DNA from: Comamonas endophytica
Lineage (GTDB): Bacteria > Pseudomonadota > Gammaproteobacteria > Burkholderiales > Burkholderiaceae_C
Length of the DNA: 64,000 nt
Reading direction: 5' to 3'
Assembly (NCBI RefSeq): GCF_023634805.2
Contig: NZ_CP106881.1
Location: 2,648,001 to 2,712,000 of the forward strand
Of this stretch, positions 51,482 through 63,068 are shown one piece after another. The notes under the pieces were generated by a model. It worked only from the letters and a program-made list of their open reading frames with translations, was not told the origin of the DNA and ran no database searches. The first letter of the stretch is position 1, and each line of letters opens with the position of its first letter. The position numbers and the translations under genes are program-made.

Positions 51482-52873
51482 TCAATTAGAGCGAGACTTG
51501 TTAACAACTTGAATAGAGCGAGCACACATGTCCAGTTCATTTTCGAAGACAAATGGCGAGTGAGTGATCGCAACTAACTGGTGGCAGCTGTCTGTCTTTA
51601 GAATGTCTGGCAAAAACCGCCGCTGCCATTCGATAGACAGCGAAAGCTCAGGTTCGTCGATAAGAATCAAATAACTTTTTCCCGAATCCAGAATCAGCCT
51701 TGAGAAAACACTTACGACTTGTTTTTCTCCTGAACTGAGGCTGCCAAATGGGAGCGACGTATTGAGTGCGTCATGCCATACGTCCACTTTTAATTTCTCT
51801 TTGTCAAACCTAAGTCTCTTATCTGTTTCGGCTGTTTCAAAATAACCATTGATCACGTTTACAAACGTCTCAAGCGCAATCTCTTGCGGTCTGGACGCTT
51901 CATAGCTAGTCAGAAGTTGTCGGAGGAAATATGTCAGTGGGCGATATCGCTCAGAGTTAACATCTGTACTTAGCAATGTGCGTTCAAGTTCGACGTCAGT
52001 TAAACTGTTGCTCTTGCCAAGACGACCAAGCATTACTCGCACAAGTTCAATGTCAAATGGCCGTTCTAGTGGAAGTTCGAACTGACGCATTCCAAGTAAA
52101 ACATCTAACATATTGCCACTTAATCGGGAATATGCTTCGAACATAGATTGCTGGATGAAACTTGTCATCGCAGCAAGTTTTTCCTCGACGTCACTTAAAC
52201 CAAAATAGATAAGCTGATCTGTTTCCGTCTCTTCATTGGTAGATCCTGTTCTTTTGGGAGATGCTTGGCGAAGCGCGAAATCGTCAAAGGTGGCTTCAAT
52301 ACGGCGATAGGTGGGCAAGTACAAAACATTTGTCTTACCCATTGCTTCCGAAACCTTTTTCTTGAAGTTCTCAATATAAGGACCGTTGTACATGTGGGTC
52401 TTTAGAAGATCTAAGCGCTCAAATATCTCTTCATAATCCCAAGGGCAAACTCGGTATAGGCGTTGAAGTATAGGATTTCTTCGCACCTCTGACCGTAAAC
52501 CACCACTTGCATAAATATTTAATAGGTTGTCCAACTCCTTTGGGGAGATGTACATCAGAATATCTTGCGCAGAGCTGCGCTCGAACAGCCTCGTGTTCTT
52601 CTTTTGATCCATTGTATTAAAAGCCTGCTCACGAGAAAACTCCATGGTGCGATCACTGAACTCCAAGATTGCACTCTCGAAGTTAATCGAAGCTAGTCTA
52701 GAGATGCGGCCCGAGAGTAATGCATACATTGTGTTGAGTAATGTGGTTTTCCCAACTCCATTCTCGGCAAGAACTATGGAGGCTGCGTCAGAGCAGACTA
52801 TGCTGAGATCCTTGTAACCGTGTAAACCACGTAGTGTAAATCGACGAAGTAGGGGGGCTTGAGTTTTGGTCAT
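51482..52873 (-). CDS. ariA: AriA, ABC-type AAA ATPase sensor of PARIS
   Basis: 463 residues from the ATG at 52873; an in-frame start eight codons upstream is possible. Walker A is 'LAENGVGKTTLLN' (about residues 35-47), the ABC signature 'FGSLSSGEKQVVSVFSRL' (about 370-388), Walker B 'YLILIDEPELSLSIEWQ' (about 393-410) and the H-switch 'VAITHSPFVFE'. There is no long SMC coiled coil, consistent with AriA rather than RecF or OLD. Pairing directly with a DUF4435 gene is the defining layout of PARIS. The gene is AT-rich with codon use unlike the chromosome. Confidence 0.87.
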   Translation of the reverse strand: MTKTQAPLLRRFTLRGLHGYKDLSIVCSDAASIVLAENGVGKTTLLNTMYALLSGRISRLASINFESAILEFSDRTMEFSREQAFNTMDQKKNTRLFERSSAQDILMYISPKELDNLLNIYASGGLRSEVRRNPILQRLYRVCPWDYEEIFERLDLLKTHMYNGPYIENFKKKVSEAMGKTNVLYLPTYRRIEATFDDFALRQASPKRTGSTNEETETDQLIYFGLSDVEEKLAAMTSFIQQSMFEAYSRLSGNMLDVLLGMRQFELPLERPFDIELVRVMLGRLGKSNSLTDVELERTLLSTDVNSERYRPLTYFLRQLLTSYEASRPQEIALETFVNVINGYFETAETDKRLRFDKEKLKVDVWHDALNTSLPFGSLSSGEKQVVSVFSRLILDSGKSYLILIDEPELSLSIEWQRRFLPDILKTDSCHQLVAITHSPFVFENELDMCARSIQVVNKSRSN

Positions 52874-53041
52874 GGATATCAACTCTACAAAGAGCATTTG
52901 GATGGTCTATATATCGCTATCGCCGGGCTTGACATCGGTTGATCAGGTGGCACTTTACAAAATGACCTTCCCTCGTCATCACACCCTCAATTGTGATTCT
53001 GACACATTTGGAAACGATTAAGGTATCAGAAAGTTGTTCCT

Positions 53042-53239
53042 CTAATGTTGTATAAACGTCTGCGTCAGCGTGCCTCTGAAGAGTTCGAGCGTGTCGATCA
53101 TCTGGTGCTGCGCATTCAGAAAAACGATAGCAAAGACCTCATGGGGTCGGTCACCAAGCCAAAGGTGCAGGTAGGCGCGCACGGCGGAGGGAGAGGCCAA
53201 GACAGTAGTCTCGCGCAGCCCGTATTCCAATAGTTTCAA
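53042..53239 (-). pseudogene. radC: radC N-terminal fragment
   Basis: About 65 codons encode 'LKLLEYGLRETTVLASPSAV', 'YLHLWLGDRPHEVFAIVFLN' and 'MIDTLELFRGTLTQT', the entry to the RadC/JAB1-like domain. The frame then breaks at 'TFIQH' and the catalytic HxH...D half is missing. The reading begins at a TTG, with in-frame 'WCREP' before it, so both ends are damaged. radC genes often mark integration sites; here the fragment lies between the PARIS genes and tRNA-Ser. Confidence 0.75.
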
Positions 53240-53353
53240 GGGTTCCCTGCACCACGCGCGGGCGGCTGTAGGTCGTCAGGAGCGAGATGTAATTCCCTAC
53301 GGTTGGGCTGGTAGGCAATCTTCGACGGGCAGGGGCTTGCTCATAGGGGCTCC

Positions 53354-53384
53354 AAAAAAAGCCCCGTGGCAAGGCCAACGGGGC
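53354..53384 (-). terminator. Intrinsic terminator-like hairpin
   Basis: On the minus strand GCCCCGT...ACGGGGC, with inner GGC/GCC pairs, is followed by seven T residues. It lies upstream of the radC fragment and probably ended a gene now lost. Confidence 0.7.
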
Positions 53385-53583
53385 AGGGTGGGGGATGAAT
53401 CCGCTCGAAGCGCTCGCTTCATCACGGCCGCATTAAGCTCGACGTGGTCTTGAAACGGCCATGCCGAAGGGCGCGCAGCACTAAATCAGTGGGGAGATGT
53501 GTCGCAGGAATCTTTGGGGGATTTCGACATTGGTGATATGTGGCTGAAAAATCTGGAAAGGAGAGCTGACGCATCCGACCATC

Positions 53584-53614
53584 AAAAAGAACGGCCCGCG
53601 TTCGCGGGCCGTTC
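53584..53614 (-). terminator. Terminator of tRNA-Ser
   Basis: Perfect 12-base stem GAACGGCCCGCG/CGCGGGCCGTTC with a two-base loop, followed on the minus strand by five T residues, 14 bases past the tRNA 3' end. Confidence 0.88.
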
Positions 53615-53627
53615 TCGTAGCGTTGCT

Positions 53628-53715
53628 TGGCGGAGAGCCAGGGATTCGAACCCTGGAGCCCTTACGGGCTGCCGGTTTTCAAGACCGGTGCAATCGACCA
53701 CTCTGCCAGCTCTCC
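53628..53715 (-). tRNA. tRNA-Ser (anticodon TGA)
   Basis: An 88-base class II tRNA with encoded CCA. The acceptor stem GGAGAGC/GCTCTCC pairs fully, with G discriminator. The anticodon loop reads CTTGAAAAC (TGA), the variable arm is CCCGTAAGGG-type, and the T loop is GTTCGAATC. Its 3' end points toward the island, the orientation in which tRNA-targeting integrases insert. Confidence 0.96.
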
Positions 53716-53816
53716 ATCTGTCGAATTGTAAGTTAAGAAACCTCGTAGTCAGTGTCCTGCAACAGTTTTGCGCGTCCTTCCAGCACACGAAGCTGAACTT
53801 CACACAGATCGCACGG

Positions 53817-54476
53817 CTATGCCTTCAACAACCCCTGTGTCTCAATGAACCCAATCACCTGCGCCAACCCCTCTTGGGTCTTGAGGTTGGTCATCGCAAA
53901 CGGCTTGAGCCCCTTGGGCGTGGTCCGCATGCGCACCGTGTCAGCATGCATCACCTCCAGATTGGCCCCCACATGCGGCGCCAGGTCGGTCTTGTTGATG
54001 ATGAACAGGTCACTCTTGGTGATGCCGGGGCCGCCCTTGCGCGGGATTTTCTCGCCGGCGGCGACGTCGATCACATAGATCGTCAGGTCGGACAGCTCGG
54101 GGCTGAAGGTGGCGGCCAGGTTGTCGCCGCCCGACTCGATGAAGACGATGTCGGCATCGGGGAACTGGGCCAGCATGCGGTCGATGGCTTCGAGGTTGAT
54201 CGAGGCGTCTTCGCGGATCGCGGTGTGCGGGCAGCCGCCGGTCTCGACGCCCATGATGCGCTCGGCGGGCAGCGCGCCGCTCACGGTGAGCAGGCGCTGG
54301 TCTTCCTTGGTGTAGATGTCGTTGGTGATGGCCACCAGGTCGTAATCGTCGCGCATGGCCTTGCAGAGCATTTCCAGCAGGGTGGTCTTGCCCGAGCCCA
54401 CGGGGCCGCCGATGCCTACGCGCAGCGGGGGCAGCTTCTTGCTGCGGTTGGGGATGTGGTGGAGTGGCGAGGTCAT
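53817..54476 (-). CDS. ureG: Urease accessory GTPase UreG
   Basis: 219 residues. P-loop '[19 protein letters not shown]', the nickel-binding Cys-Pro-His motif in '[19 protein letters not shown]', '[20 protein letters not shown]' and the GTP-base motif '[14 protein letters not shown]'. It hydrolyses GTP to deliver nickel to the urease active site with UreF and UreH/D. Its start overlaps the ureF stop. Confidence 0.96.
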   Translation of the reverse strand: MTSPLHHIPNRSKKLPPLRVGIGGPVGSGKTTLLEMLCKAMRDDYDLVAITNDIYTKEDQRLLTVSGALPAERIMGVETGGCPHTAIREDASINLEAIDRMLAQFPDADIVFIESGGDNLAATFSPELSDLTIYVIDVAAGEKIPRKGGPGITKSDLFIINKTDLAPHVGANLEVMHADTVRMRTTPKGLKPFAMTNLKTQEGLAQVIGFIETQGLLKA

Positions 54477-55255
54477 GATCGAAACAGTCGTGAGTACTGG
54501 TTTTCATGCTGGGCCGAGAGGATGGCCAGCATGGGCGAGAAGGCCTGGCGCTGCGCATCGGGCAGGGCCAGTGCGTGGTCCACGGCGGCGGGTATATGGG
54601 TGGCCAGCTGCGCCAGGATGCGCTGGCCGGCGCTCTGGCCCAGGGGCACGGCCTTGATGGCGGCCTGGACCATGTTCTCGGCCCAGCCGAAGGCATAGGC
54701 CAGCAGCGCGGGGCGGGCGCTGGCGCCGCTGAAATGCGCGGCCAGCGCGAAGGCCAGGGGGTAGCTGGCGTCCTGCGTGGCCAGCCATTCGATGGCGTCA
54801 AGCCGCGCCGCGTGATCGGCATGCTGGTTGCGCAGCCAGGCGATCAGCGAGCGGCCCATTTGCTCGGTCTGCAGGCGCAGCTCGCTGCTTTCGCGGGTCT
54901 CGCGCACCCAGGCGTTGAGGGCGGCGATGCGCGGGCGATCGCCGGCATTCCAGGCGGGCAGGGCCTGCGCGATGGCGGCCATGTCCCCGCGTGCCTGCGT
55001 GAGCTGCAGCTGCTGCACCAGCCAGCGCGCGGCATCGGCTTCGCCCTGGACCCAGCCGCTGCTGATCGCGGCTTCCAGCCCCTCGGAATAGGAGAAGCCG
55101 CCGATCGGCAGCGCGGGCGAGGCCAGCCACATCAGCTGCAGCAGGCTGTGCGGGGCGACGGCGGGCGCGGCCTGGGCAGCGGCGGCTGCTTCCTGGCGGC
55201 GGCGCCAGGGCAGCGGAGTGCGCGCGGCGTTGGGGCGGGGAGGGCGAAGGGCCAT
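54473..55255 (-). CDS. ureF: Urease accessory protein UreF
   Basis: 260 residues, with an Arg/Pro-rich N-terminal extension before the family start '[23 protein letters not shown]'. '[39 protein letters not shown]'-type region matches the conserved helical core. It acts as the gatekeeper of UreG during nickel insertion. It lies 5 bases from ureE. Confidence 0.93.
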   Translation of the reverse strand: MALRPPRPNAARTPLPWRRRQEAAAAAQAAPAVAPHSLLQLMWLASPALPIGGFSYSEGLEAAISSGWVQGEADAARWLVQQLQLTQARGDMAAIAQALPAWNAGDRPRIAALNAWVRETRESSELRLQTEQMGRSLIAWLRNQHADHAARLDAIEWLATQDASYPLAFALAAHFSGASARPALLAYAFGWAENMVQAAIKAVPLGQSAGQRILAQLATHIPAAVDHALALPDAQRQAFSPMLAILSAQHENQYSRLFRS

Positions 55256-55260
55256 GGAGA

Positions 55261-55824
55261 TCAGTGGTCGTGGTTGCAGCCCGGCCCGTGGACATGATCG
55301 TGGCTGTGCCCGTGCCCATGGCTGTGCGCGTGGCCATGCCCGTGGTGGCTGTGGCCGTCGTTGGTCACATGGCCGCCATAGGCGCCGCCTTCGGGCTCGA
55401 AGGGCATCTCGGCCTCGGCCACCGTGAGGTGCATGCTGCGCAGCATGTCGGCCAGCACATGGTCGGGTTCGATCTTCAGGTGGTCGGGCTGCAGCTCGAT
55501 CGGCACATGGCGGTTGCCGAGGTGGTAGGCGGCGCGCATCAGGTCGAAGGGCGTGCCATGCGTGGGGCAGGTGGTGATGTGCAGCACCTTCTGCGGCGCG
55601 GCGATGACGCGCACCAGCGAGCCGTCTTCGGCCACCAGCACATCGCCGCCGCGCACGGCCTGGCCGCGCGGCAGAAAGATGGCGAGGGCGCGGCCCTGCG
55701 AGTCGGTGGCGGCAAAGCGGCTTTTCTGGCGCAGGTCCCAGTCGAGTTCGATGGTGGCGGCGCGCTGCAGGAGGACGCGGGCAAGGCCTTTGCCTTGGGG
55801 GATCAGTTTGTGGAGGGGGAGCAT
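55261..55824 (-). CDS. ureE: Urease accessory nickel chaperone UreE
   Basis: 187 residues. The peptide-binding domain has '[19 protein letters not shown]', and the metal-binding domain has '[21 protein letters not shown]' with the conserved metal-site His (start of the C-terminal ferredoxin-like domain). A long His-rich tail alternates His with Gly, Ala and Ser over ~30 residues and ends 'GPGCNHDH'. It stores and donates nickel to UreG/urease. Confidence 0.94.
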   Translation of the reverse strand: MLPLHKLIPQGKGLARVLLQRAATIELDWDLRQKSRFAATDSQGRALAIFLPRGQAVRGGDVLVAEDGSLVRVIAAPQKVLHITTCPTHGTPFDLMRAAYHLGNRHVPIELQPDHLKIEPDHVLADMLRSMHLTVAEAEMPFEPEGGAYGGHVTNDGHSHHGHGHAHSHGHGHSHDHVHGPGCNHDH

Positions 55825-55883
55825 TTTTTGCAGTGGTGGATCTGTGGTTAGGGCGCTGGTGAGATTGAGGGCGGGACGTTCAT

Positions 55884-55988
55884 CCTTCGACAGGCTCAGG
55901 ACGAACGGTTAACGCCGATGCGCTGCGTCTGGCTCAGTGCCCCACTACCGTTCGCCCTGAGCCTGGCGCAGGGCAGCCTGTCGAAAGG
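55884..55988. repeat. REP-like inverted repeat pair upstream of ureE
   Basis: 'CCTTCGACAGGCTCAGG' at 55884-55900 with ACGAACGG after it faces the complementary 'CCGTTCGCCCTGAGCCTG' (55948-55965) and 'CCTGTCGAAAGG' (55977-55988). This TTCGACAGGCTCAGG...CGAACGG sequence is a widespread intergenic repeat in Comamonadaceae and other proteobacteria. The two arms can form a long imperfect hairpin in the ureE/ggct divergent spacer. Confidence 0.8.
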
Positions 55989-56029
55989 CGTTTCAGGGCG
56001 TTACGTGCAAAACCTTTTAGGATGGCCCC

Positions 56030-56485
56030 ATGACGGCTCAGACTGATTTGAATCCTACTCCCCATATCCCCTGCGGCTGCCAGCAGGTCGCCGTCTACGG
56101 CACCCTGCGCCGCGGCGGCTCCAACGACATCCGCCGCTGGCAGCCCGAGGTGCACTGGCTCGGCCATTGCCGGCTGCCGGGGCAGCTCTATGACTTCGGG
56201 CCCTATCCGGGGCTGGTGCTCGATGGCAGCTATAAGGTGCTGGCCGAGGTCTACGCGCTCACGCCAGACCTGGAGCGCGAGCTCGACCGGGTCGAGGAGA
56301 TCTGGCCGGTCGATATCGGCGAATACGCCAAGCACATCGTCGATGTGGAGCTGCTGCCGCTGGATGGCGGCCCGCCCCAGCCGACGCAGGTGATGATCTA
56401 CGTGGCGCAGCCGGCGCACCTGCAGGGGCGCGCGATGATCGACGCCGATGACTGGCTCGAGTGGTGGGCGAAGCAGGCCCGTTGA
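56030..56485 (+). CDS. Gamma-glutamylcyclotransferase (AIG2-like) family protein
   Basis: 151 residues. 'VAVYGTLRRGGSNDIRR' is the Y-G-T-L-R/K-x-G motif of the fold, 'LPGQLYDFGPYPGLVLDG' follows, and the catalytic Glu region is 'LDRVEEIWPVDIGEYAK'. It would act on gamma-glutamyl amines or peptides, though many AIG2-like members lack assigned substrates. It is transcribed against the urease operon, sitting between ureE and ureC and ending 19 bases from the ureC stop. Confidence 0.83.
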   Translation: MTAQTDLNPTPHIPCGCQQVAVYGTLRRGGSNDIRRWQPEVHWLGHCRLPGQLYDFGPYPGLVLDGSYKVLAEVYALTPDLERELDRVEEIWPVDIGEYAKHIVDVELLPLDGGPPQPTQVMIYVAQPAHLQGRAMIDADDWLEWWAKQAR

Positions 56486-56504
56486 ACCCGTCACGGCAAG
56501 TACC

Positions 56505-58222
<1,718 letters not shown>

Positions 58223-58223
<1 letters not shown>

Positions 58224-58552
58224 CAGCGGGCTCCTTGGGGTTCTGTGTCGAGCGCGCCCTGCACCAGGCCGCGAAAGCCGTAGACCAGGCGGTCGCCCGC
58301 GTATTCGACGAGTTCCACCGTGCGCTGCTGGCCGGGCTCGAAGCGCACGGCCATGCCGCTGGCGATGTTCAGGCGCATGCCATGTGCCGCGGCGCGGTCG
58401 AAATCAAGACCCGCGTTGGTTTCCGCGAAGTGGTAGTGCGAGCCGACCTGTATCGGCCGGTCGCTGGCGTTGCGCACCAGCAGCGTGGTGCAGCGGCGGC
58501 CTGTGTTCAGGGCGTGTTCGCCCGCTTCGAGTAGCAGTTCACCGGGCACCAT
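58223..58552 (-). CDS. ureB: Urease beta subunit
   Basis: 109 residues. '[19 protein letters not shown]' and '[18 protein letters not shown]' and '[17 protein letters not shown]' are the UreB family segments. It lies between ureJ and ureC and is a separate subunit, as in most proteobacteria. Confidence 0.96.
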
Positions 58553-58565
58553 GGCGATAGCTCCT

Positions 58566-59174
58566 TCAGGCCAGGCGGGTCAGCATGAAGGCGCCCAGCG
58601 CCGCGGTGCCGGCGCCGGCCAGCGCCGTCAGCAGACGATGGCGCTGCAGCACGGCGCGGCCCAGCAGCATGCCGGCCACATGCAGCACGGCCGAGCCAAC
58701 GGCCATGCCGGCCAGCGCGCCCACGGCCGCGAGGCCCGTGTCGCCCGCGAGTTCATAGCCGTGCGCCGCGCCATGGAAGAACGCGAACACGCCGGCCAGC
58801 GTGGCCGCCGCGCCCCAGGGCATTTTCTTTTGCAGCGCCAGCAGCAGGCCCAGCACCAGCACCGAGGCGGCGATCATCGGCTCGACACCGGGCAGCGCCA
58901 GGCCGGCGAAACCGGCAAGCGCGCCAGCCACCAGCAGCGCGACGAAGGCCGCGGGCGCGCGCCAGGCGGGGCGCACGGTGACTGCGCTCCAGGCGCCCAC
59001 CGCGACCATGGCCGCGAGATGGTCGGCGCCGGTGAAGGGGTGCGCCATGGCATGCAGCGCGGTATCGAAAAAGCCGTGGGTGTGGGCACCGTCCGCGGCG
59101 GGATGTGCCAGCGCGGCGAAGGGCAGGGCCGCAAGGGCGGCGCCGGCGGCGGCGATCAGGGGTTTGATTTGCAT
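58566..59174 (-). CDS. ureJ: HupE/UreJ-family membrane protein, probable nickel permease
   Basis: 202 residues from the ATG at 59174. Signal-like N-terminus '[10 protein letters not shown]', then the HupE/UreJ histidine motif '[18 protein letters not shown]' and a second motif '[15 protein letters not shown]', with about six further helices. UreJ proteins are thought to take up nickel for urease. It lies between ureA and ureB, the common Burkholderiales arrangement. Confidence 0.93.
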   Translation of the reverse strand: MQIKPLIAAAGAALAALPFAALAHPAADGAHTHGFFDTALHAMAHPFTGADHLAAMVAVGAWSAVTVRPAWRAPAAFVALLVAGALAGFAGLALPGVEPMIAASVLVLGLLLALQKKMPWGAAATLAGVFAFFHGAAHGYELAGDTGLAAVGALAGMAVGSAVLHVAGMLLGRAVLQRHRLLTALAGAGTAALGAFMLTRLA

Positions 59175-59197
59175 GGCGATGGCAAGGAAAAAGGGGT

Positions 59198-59500
59198 TCA
59201 GACGATGGGGTCGTGCACGGTCACCAGCTTGGTGCCGTCCGGGAAGGTGGCTTCGATCTGGATATCGGGAATCATCTCGGCGATGCCCTCCATCACGTCG
59301 GAGCGCGTGAGCACCGTGCGGCCTTCGCTCATCAGCTGCGCCACGGTCTTGCCGTCGCGCGCGCCTTCCATCACGGCCGCGCTGATCAGCGCCACGGCTT
59401 CCGGGTAGTTGAGCTTCAGGCCCCGGGCCTTGCGCCGCTCGGCCAGCAGGGCGGCGGTGAACAGGAGCAGCTTGTCTTTTTCGCGCGGAGTGAGTTCCAT
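59198..59500 (-). CDS. ureA: Urease gamma subunit
   Basis: 100 residues from the ATG at 59500. '[20 protein letters not shown]', '[19 protein letters not shown]' and '[18 protein letters not shown]' are the UreA signature. It is the first urease gene on this strand; the usual neighbour ureD is not upstream, where a divergent permease-kinase gene begins 79 bases away. Confidence 0.96.
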   Translation of the reverse strand: MELTPREKDKLLLFTAALLAERRKARGLKLNYPEAVALISAAVMEGARDGKTVAQLMSEGRTVLTRSDVMEGIAEMIPDIQIEATFPDGTKLVTVHDPIV

Positions 59501-59579
59501 GGCGCATTTGCAGCAAGGTGCGTGCCATGTGGCTGCCAAGCCGCGACATGGCACAGAAGCTGCACGCGGATCTGCCGCC

Positions 59580-62500
59580 ATGGAACATTCCCTTCGCGTC
59601 GAGCGCAACCCCGAGACCGAACATGCGCCCGCGCAGCAGCGCGTGGTGAAGGTGCGGCGCGACTACAACCGTTGGGTTGCCACCGAGACGCTCGAGGACT
59701 ATGCGCTGCGCTACACGCCGCAGCGCGCGCGCCGCTGGTCGGAGTGGGGCGTGGCGCATACCGCGTTCGGCGCGGCCTCGTTCCTGGTGCTGGAAGCCGT
59801 GGGCGCGACGCTGCTGGTGCAGTACGGCTTTCTCAATGCCTTCTGGGCCATCGTCTGCACGGGACTGATCATCTTTGCCGCGGGCCTGCCGATCAGCGTC
59901 TACGCGGCGCGCCATGGCGTGGACATGGACCTGCTGACGCGCGGCGCGGGCTTTGGCTACATCGGCTCGAGCATCACCTCGCTGATCTACGCCAGCTTCA
60001 CCTTCATTTTCTTTGCGCTCGAGGCTGCGGTGATGGCCTATGCGCTGGAGCTGGCACTGGACATTCCGCCGCGCTGGGGCTATCTGATCTGCGCGCTGGT
60101 GGTGATTCCGCTCGTCACGCATGGGGTGTCGGCCATCAGCCGCCTGCAGGTGTGGACACAGCCGCTGTGGCTGCTGATGCTGGTCGTGCCCTTCGTGTTC
60201 GTGCTCATGCACCAGCCTGGGGTGTTTTCCGAGGTGATGCACTATCCCGGTGCGAGCGAGGGCCGGATGGCCGGCTTCAGTCTGCCTCTGTTTGGTGCGG
60301 GGCTCACGGTGGGCATCGCGCTGATCACGCAGATGGGCGAGCAGGCCGATTACCTGCGCTTCATGCCGGTGCGCACGCGCGCCAACCGCTGGCGCTGGTG
60401 GGGCGCGGTGCTGCTGGGCGGGCCGGGCTGGGTGCTGCTGGGGGTGGCGAAGATGCTGGGCGGGGCGCTGCTGGCCTATCTCGCGATCTCGCAGGCGGTG
60501 CCGCCCGACCATGCGGTGGATCCGAACCAGATGTACCTGGCGGCGTACAACTATGTGTTCCCGGACTATGGCTGGGCGGTGGCGGCGACGGCGCTGTTCG
60601 TCGTGCTGTCGCAGCTGAAGATCAATGTGACCAATGCCTATGCGGGGTCGCTGGCCTGGAGCAATTTCTTCTCGCGCATCACGCACAGCCATCCCGGCCG
60701 CGTGGTGTGGGTGGTTTTCAACACGCTGATCGCCTTCATGCTGATGGAGATGAACGTATTCCGCGCGCTGGGCGAGGTGCTGGGGCTGTACTCCAATCTG
60801 GCGATTGCCTGGATCATGGCGGTGGTGGCGGATCTGGTGATCAACAAGCCGCTGGGTTGGTCGCCGCGCGGCATCGAGTTCAAGCGCGCGCGGCTCTACG
60901 ACATCAACCCGGTGGGCGTGGGCGCGATGGCGCTGTCGTCGCTGCTGTCGGTGGCGGCGCACCTGGGCGCCTTCGGGCCATTGGCGCAGGCCTTCTCGGC
61001 GGTGATCGCCATGGGCGTGGCGCTGGTCGCTTCACCCTTGCTTGCCTGGTGGACGCGCGGGCGCTATTACCTGGTGCCCACGCCCGCGGCGCCGGCCTGC
61101 GCCGCGGGGCAACCGCTGCGGCTGCAGCGCTGCGTGGTCTGCGAGCGGGAATACGAGGCGCCCGACATGGTGCACTGCCCGGCCTACCAGGGCGGCATCT
61201 GCTCGCTGTGCTGCACGCTCGATGCGCGCTGCGGCGATATGTGCCGGCCCCAGGCGCACCTGGCCGTGCAGTGGCGCGTGCTGCTGCGCCGGCTGCTGCC
61301 GCAGCGCATGTGGCGGCTGCTGGACAAGGGGCTGCTGCACTACGTGCTGCTGATGCTGCTGATCGTGCCCACGCTCGCGGCCGTGACCGGGCTGCTCTAT
61401 CTGCTGGAATTGCAGACGCTGGGGCGCAGCCTGCCGGCGAATGCGCTGCCCGGGGCCGAGGCGGTGCTGCAGGGCGTGCTGCTGAAAGTCGGCGTGGGCC
61501 TGCTGCTGGTCTCGGGCGTCGTCGCCTGGTGGCTGGTGCTGGCGCAGCACAGCCGCAAGGTGGCGCAGCAGGAGTCGAACCGCCAGACCGGGCTGCTGGT
61601 GCGCGAGATCGCGCTGCACCGCGCCACCGACGGCCAGCTGCAGCAGGCGCGGCGCGCCGCCGAGGATGCGCGCACCGTGGCCGAAGACGCGCGCCGCGCG
61701 GCCGATCTCGCCAACCAGGCCAAGAGCCGCTATATCAGCGCCATCAGCCACGAGCTGCGCACGCCGCTCAACAGCATCCTGGGCTATGCGCAGCTGATGG
61801 GCGAGGACGCCGACGTGCCGCCGCACCGGCGCCAGGCGGTGGCGGTGATACGGCGCGGCGGCGAGCATCTGCTGTCGCTGATCGAGGGCACGCTGGATAT
61901 CGCGCGCATCGAGTCAGGCAAGCTGGCGCTGCAGGTGCAGCCGATGCAGTTCGCCGCGGGCCTGCGCGAGATGGCCGGCATGTTCGAGCTGCAGGCCGCG
62001 GCCAAGGGCCTGGCCTTCCATTACGAACCCGAGGGCCAGCTGCCCGAATGGGTGCGCGCCGATGAAAAGCGCCTGCGCCAGATCCTGTTCAATCTGCTGG
62101 GCAACGCGATCAAGTTCACCGTGCGCGGCTCGGTCACGCTGCGCGTGCGCCACAGCCGGCAGATGGCGCATGTATCGGTGATCGATACCGGCCCGGGCCT
62201 GAGCGCCGACGAGCAGGCGCAGATCTTCGAGCCCTTTGCGCGCGGCTCGGGCGCGCATTCCAGCGCAGGCGCGGGCCTGGGGCTGACCATGGCCAAGATG
62301 CTGACCGAGCTGATGGGCGGCGCGCTCAGCGTGCGCAGCCAGGCGGGGCAGGGCGCGGCCTTCGAGATCCGCCTGTTCCTGCCATCGCTGGAGCGCGGGC
62401 CGGCGGCGCTGCCCGTGGCGCCGCGCCCCGTGGGTTATCTGGGCGCGACGCGCCGGCTGCTGGTGGTGGACAACGAGGAGGCCGACCGCGAGCTGCTGGC

Positions 62501-63068
62501 GCAGCTGCTGGTGCCGCTGGGCTTCGCGCTGCAGCACGCGGCCAACGGCGCCGAGGCGCTGGCGCTGCTGGCCGCGGGCTATCGGCCCGATGCCATCTTC
62601 ATGGACCTGGCGATGCCCGGCATGGACGGCTGGGAATGCCTGCGCCAGGTGCGCGAGATGCCGCTGGGCGAGGTCGCCTGCGCGATCGTCTCGGCCAACG
62701 CCTTCGACCGCGAGATGCCCAATGACGTGGGCATCCGGCCGCAGGACTTTCTGGTCAAGCCGGTCCGCCACAGCGAGCTGCTGCAGTGGCTGGAAGACCG
62801 GCTGGAGCTGGTCTGGCGCACTGCGCCCGCAGCCGCACCCGTTGCGCCAGTGCAGACAGCAGCCGGACTCGAAGGCGTACCCGAGGCAGCGCTCACTGCG
62901 CTGCGCCAGTCGCTGGACTGGGGCTATATGCGCGGCGTGGCGCAGGCTTTGACGCAGCTGGCGCAGGACCACCCGCAGGCCGCGCCCGTCTGGCAACGGA
63001 TGCAGGCGCAGGCGCAGCAATTCCAGTTCGAGGCGATTACAGCGCAATTGAAAGACAAGGCCCGATGA
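59580..63068 (+). CDS. NCS1-type permease fused to hybrid histidine kinase and receiver
   Basis: 1162 residues from the ATG at 59580. Residues ~30-500 form a 12-helix NCS1 purine/cytosine permease-like domain ('[20 protein letters not shown]', '[19 protein letters not shown]', '[15 protein letters not shown]'). A cysteine cluster follows (Cys518 to Cys555, eight Cys in CxxC-type spacing). Two more helices and a coiled linker ('[19 protein letters not shown]') lead to HisKA with His724 in '[17 protein letters not shown]', HATPase boxes 'NLLGNAIKF' and 'DTGPGLS', and a receiver with Asp1009 in '[15 protein letters not shown]'. The permease half likely senses or moves a nucleobase-like N compound. 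It is coupled to the next gene. Confidence 0.87.
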   Translation: MEHSLRVERNPETEHAPAQQRVVKVRRDYNRWVATETLEDYALRYTPQRARRWSEWGVAHTAFGAASFLVLEAVGATLLVQYGFLNAFWAIVCTGLIIFAAGLPISVYAARHGVDMDLLTRGAGFGYIGSSITSLIYASFTFIFFALEAAVMAYALELALDIPPRWGYLICALVVIPLVTHGVSAISRLQVWTQPLWLLMLVVPFVFVLMHQPGVFSEVMHYPGASEGRMAGFSLPLFGAGLTVGIALITQMGEQADYLRFMPVRTRANRWRWWGAVLLGGPGWVLLGVAKMLGGALLAYLAISQAVPPDHAVDPNQMYLAAYNYVFPDYGWAVAATALFVVLSQLKINVTNAYAGSLAWSNFFSRITHSHPGRVVWVVFNTLIAFMLMEMNVFRALGEVLGLYSNLAIAWIMAVVADLVINKPLGWSPRGIEFKRARLYDINPVGVGAMALSSLLSVAAHLGAFGPLAQAFSAVIAMGVALVASPLLAWWTRGRYYLVPTPAAPACAAGQPLRLQRCVVCEREYEAPDMVHCPAYQGGICSLCCTLDARCGDMCRPQAHLAVQWRVLLRRLLPQRMWRLLDKGLLHYVLLMLLIVPTLAAVTGLLYLLELQTLGRSLPANALPGAEAVLQGVLLKVGVGLLLVSGVVAWWLVLAQHSRKVAQQESNRQTGLLVREIALHRATDGQLQQARRAAEDARTVAEDARRAADLANQAKSRYISAISHELRTPLNSILGYAQLMGEDADVPPHRRQAVAVIRRGGEHLLSLIEGTLDIARIESGKLALQVQPMQFAAGLREMAGMFELQAAAKGLAFHYEPEGQLPEWVRADEKRLRQILFNLLGNAIKFTVRGSVTLRVRHSRQMAHVSVIDTGPGLSADEQAQIFEPFARGSGAHSSAGAGLGLTMAKMLTELMGGALSVRSQAGQGAAFEIRLFLPSLERGPAALPVAPRPVGYLGATRRLLVVDNEEADRELLAQLLVPLGFALQHAANGAEALALLAAGYRPDAIFMDLAMPGMDGWECLRQVREMPLGEVACAIVSANAFDREMPNDVGIRPQDFLVKPVRHSELLQWLEDRLELVWRTAPAAAPVAPVQTAAGLEGVPEAALTALRQSLDWGYMRGVAQALTQLAQDHPQAAPVWQRMQAQAQQFQFEAITAQLKDKAR

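Noticed and set aside
53499-54698. 399-codon plus-strand frame spanning tRNA-Ser and antisense to ureG/ureF
   Set aside because: It crosses a tRNA gene and two urease genes and has shadow composition.
59175-60962. Minus-strand extension of the ureJ reading frame far upstream through ureA and the permease
   Set aside because: The family start of UreJ is the ATG at 59174; the upstream part is antisense to the permease and out of phase with ureA.
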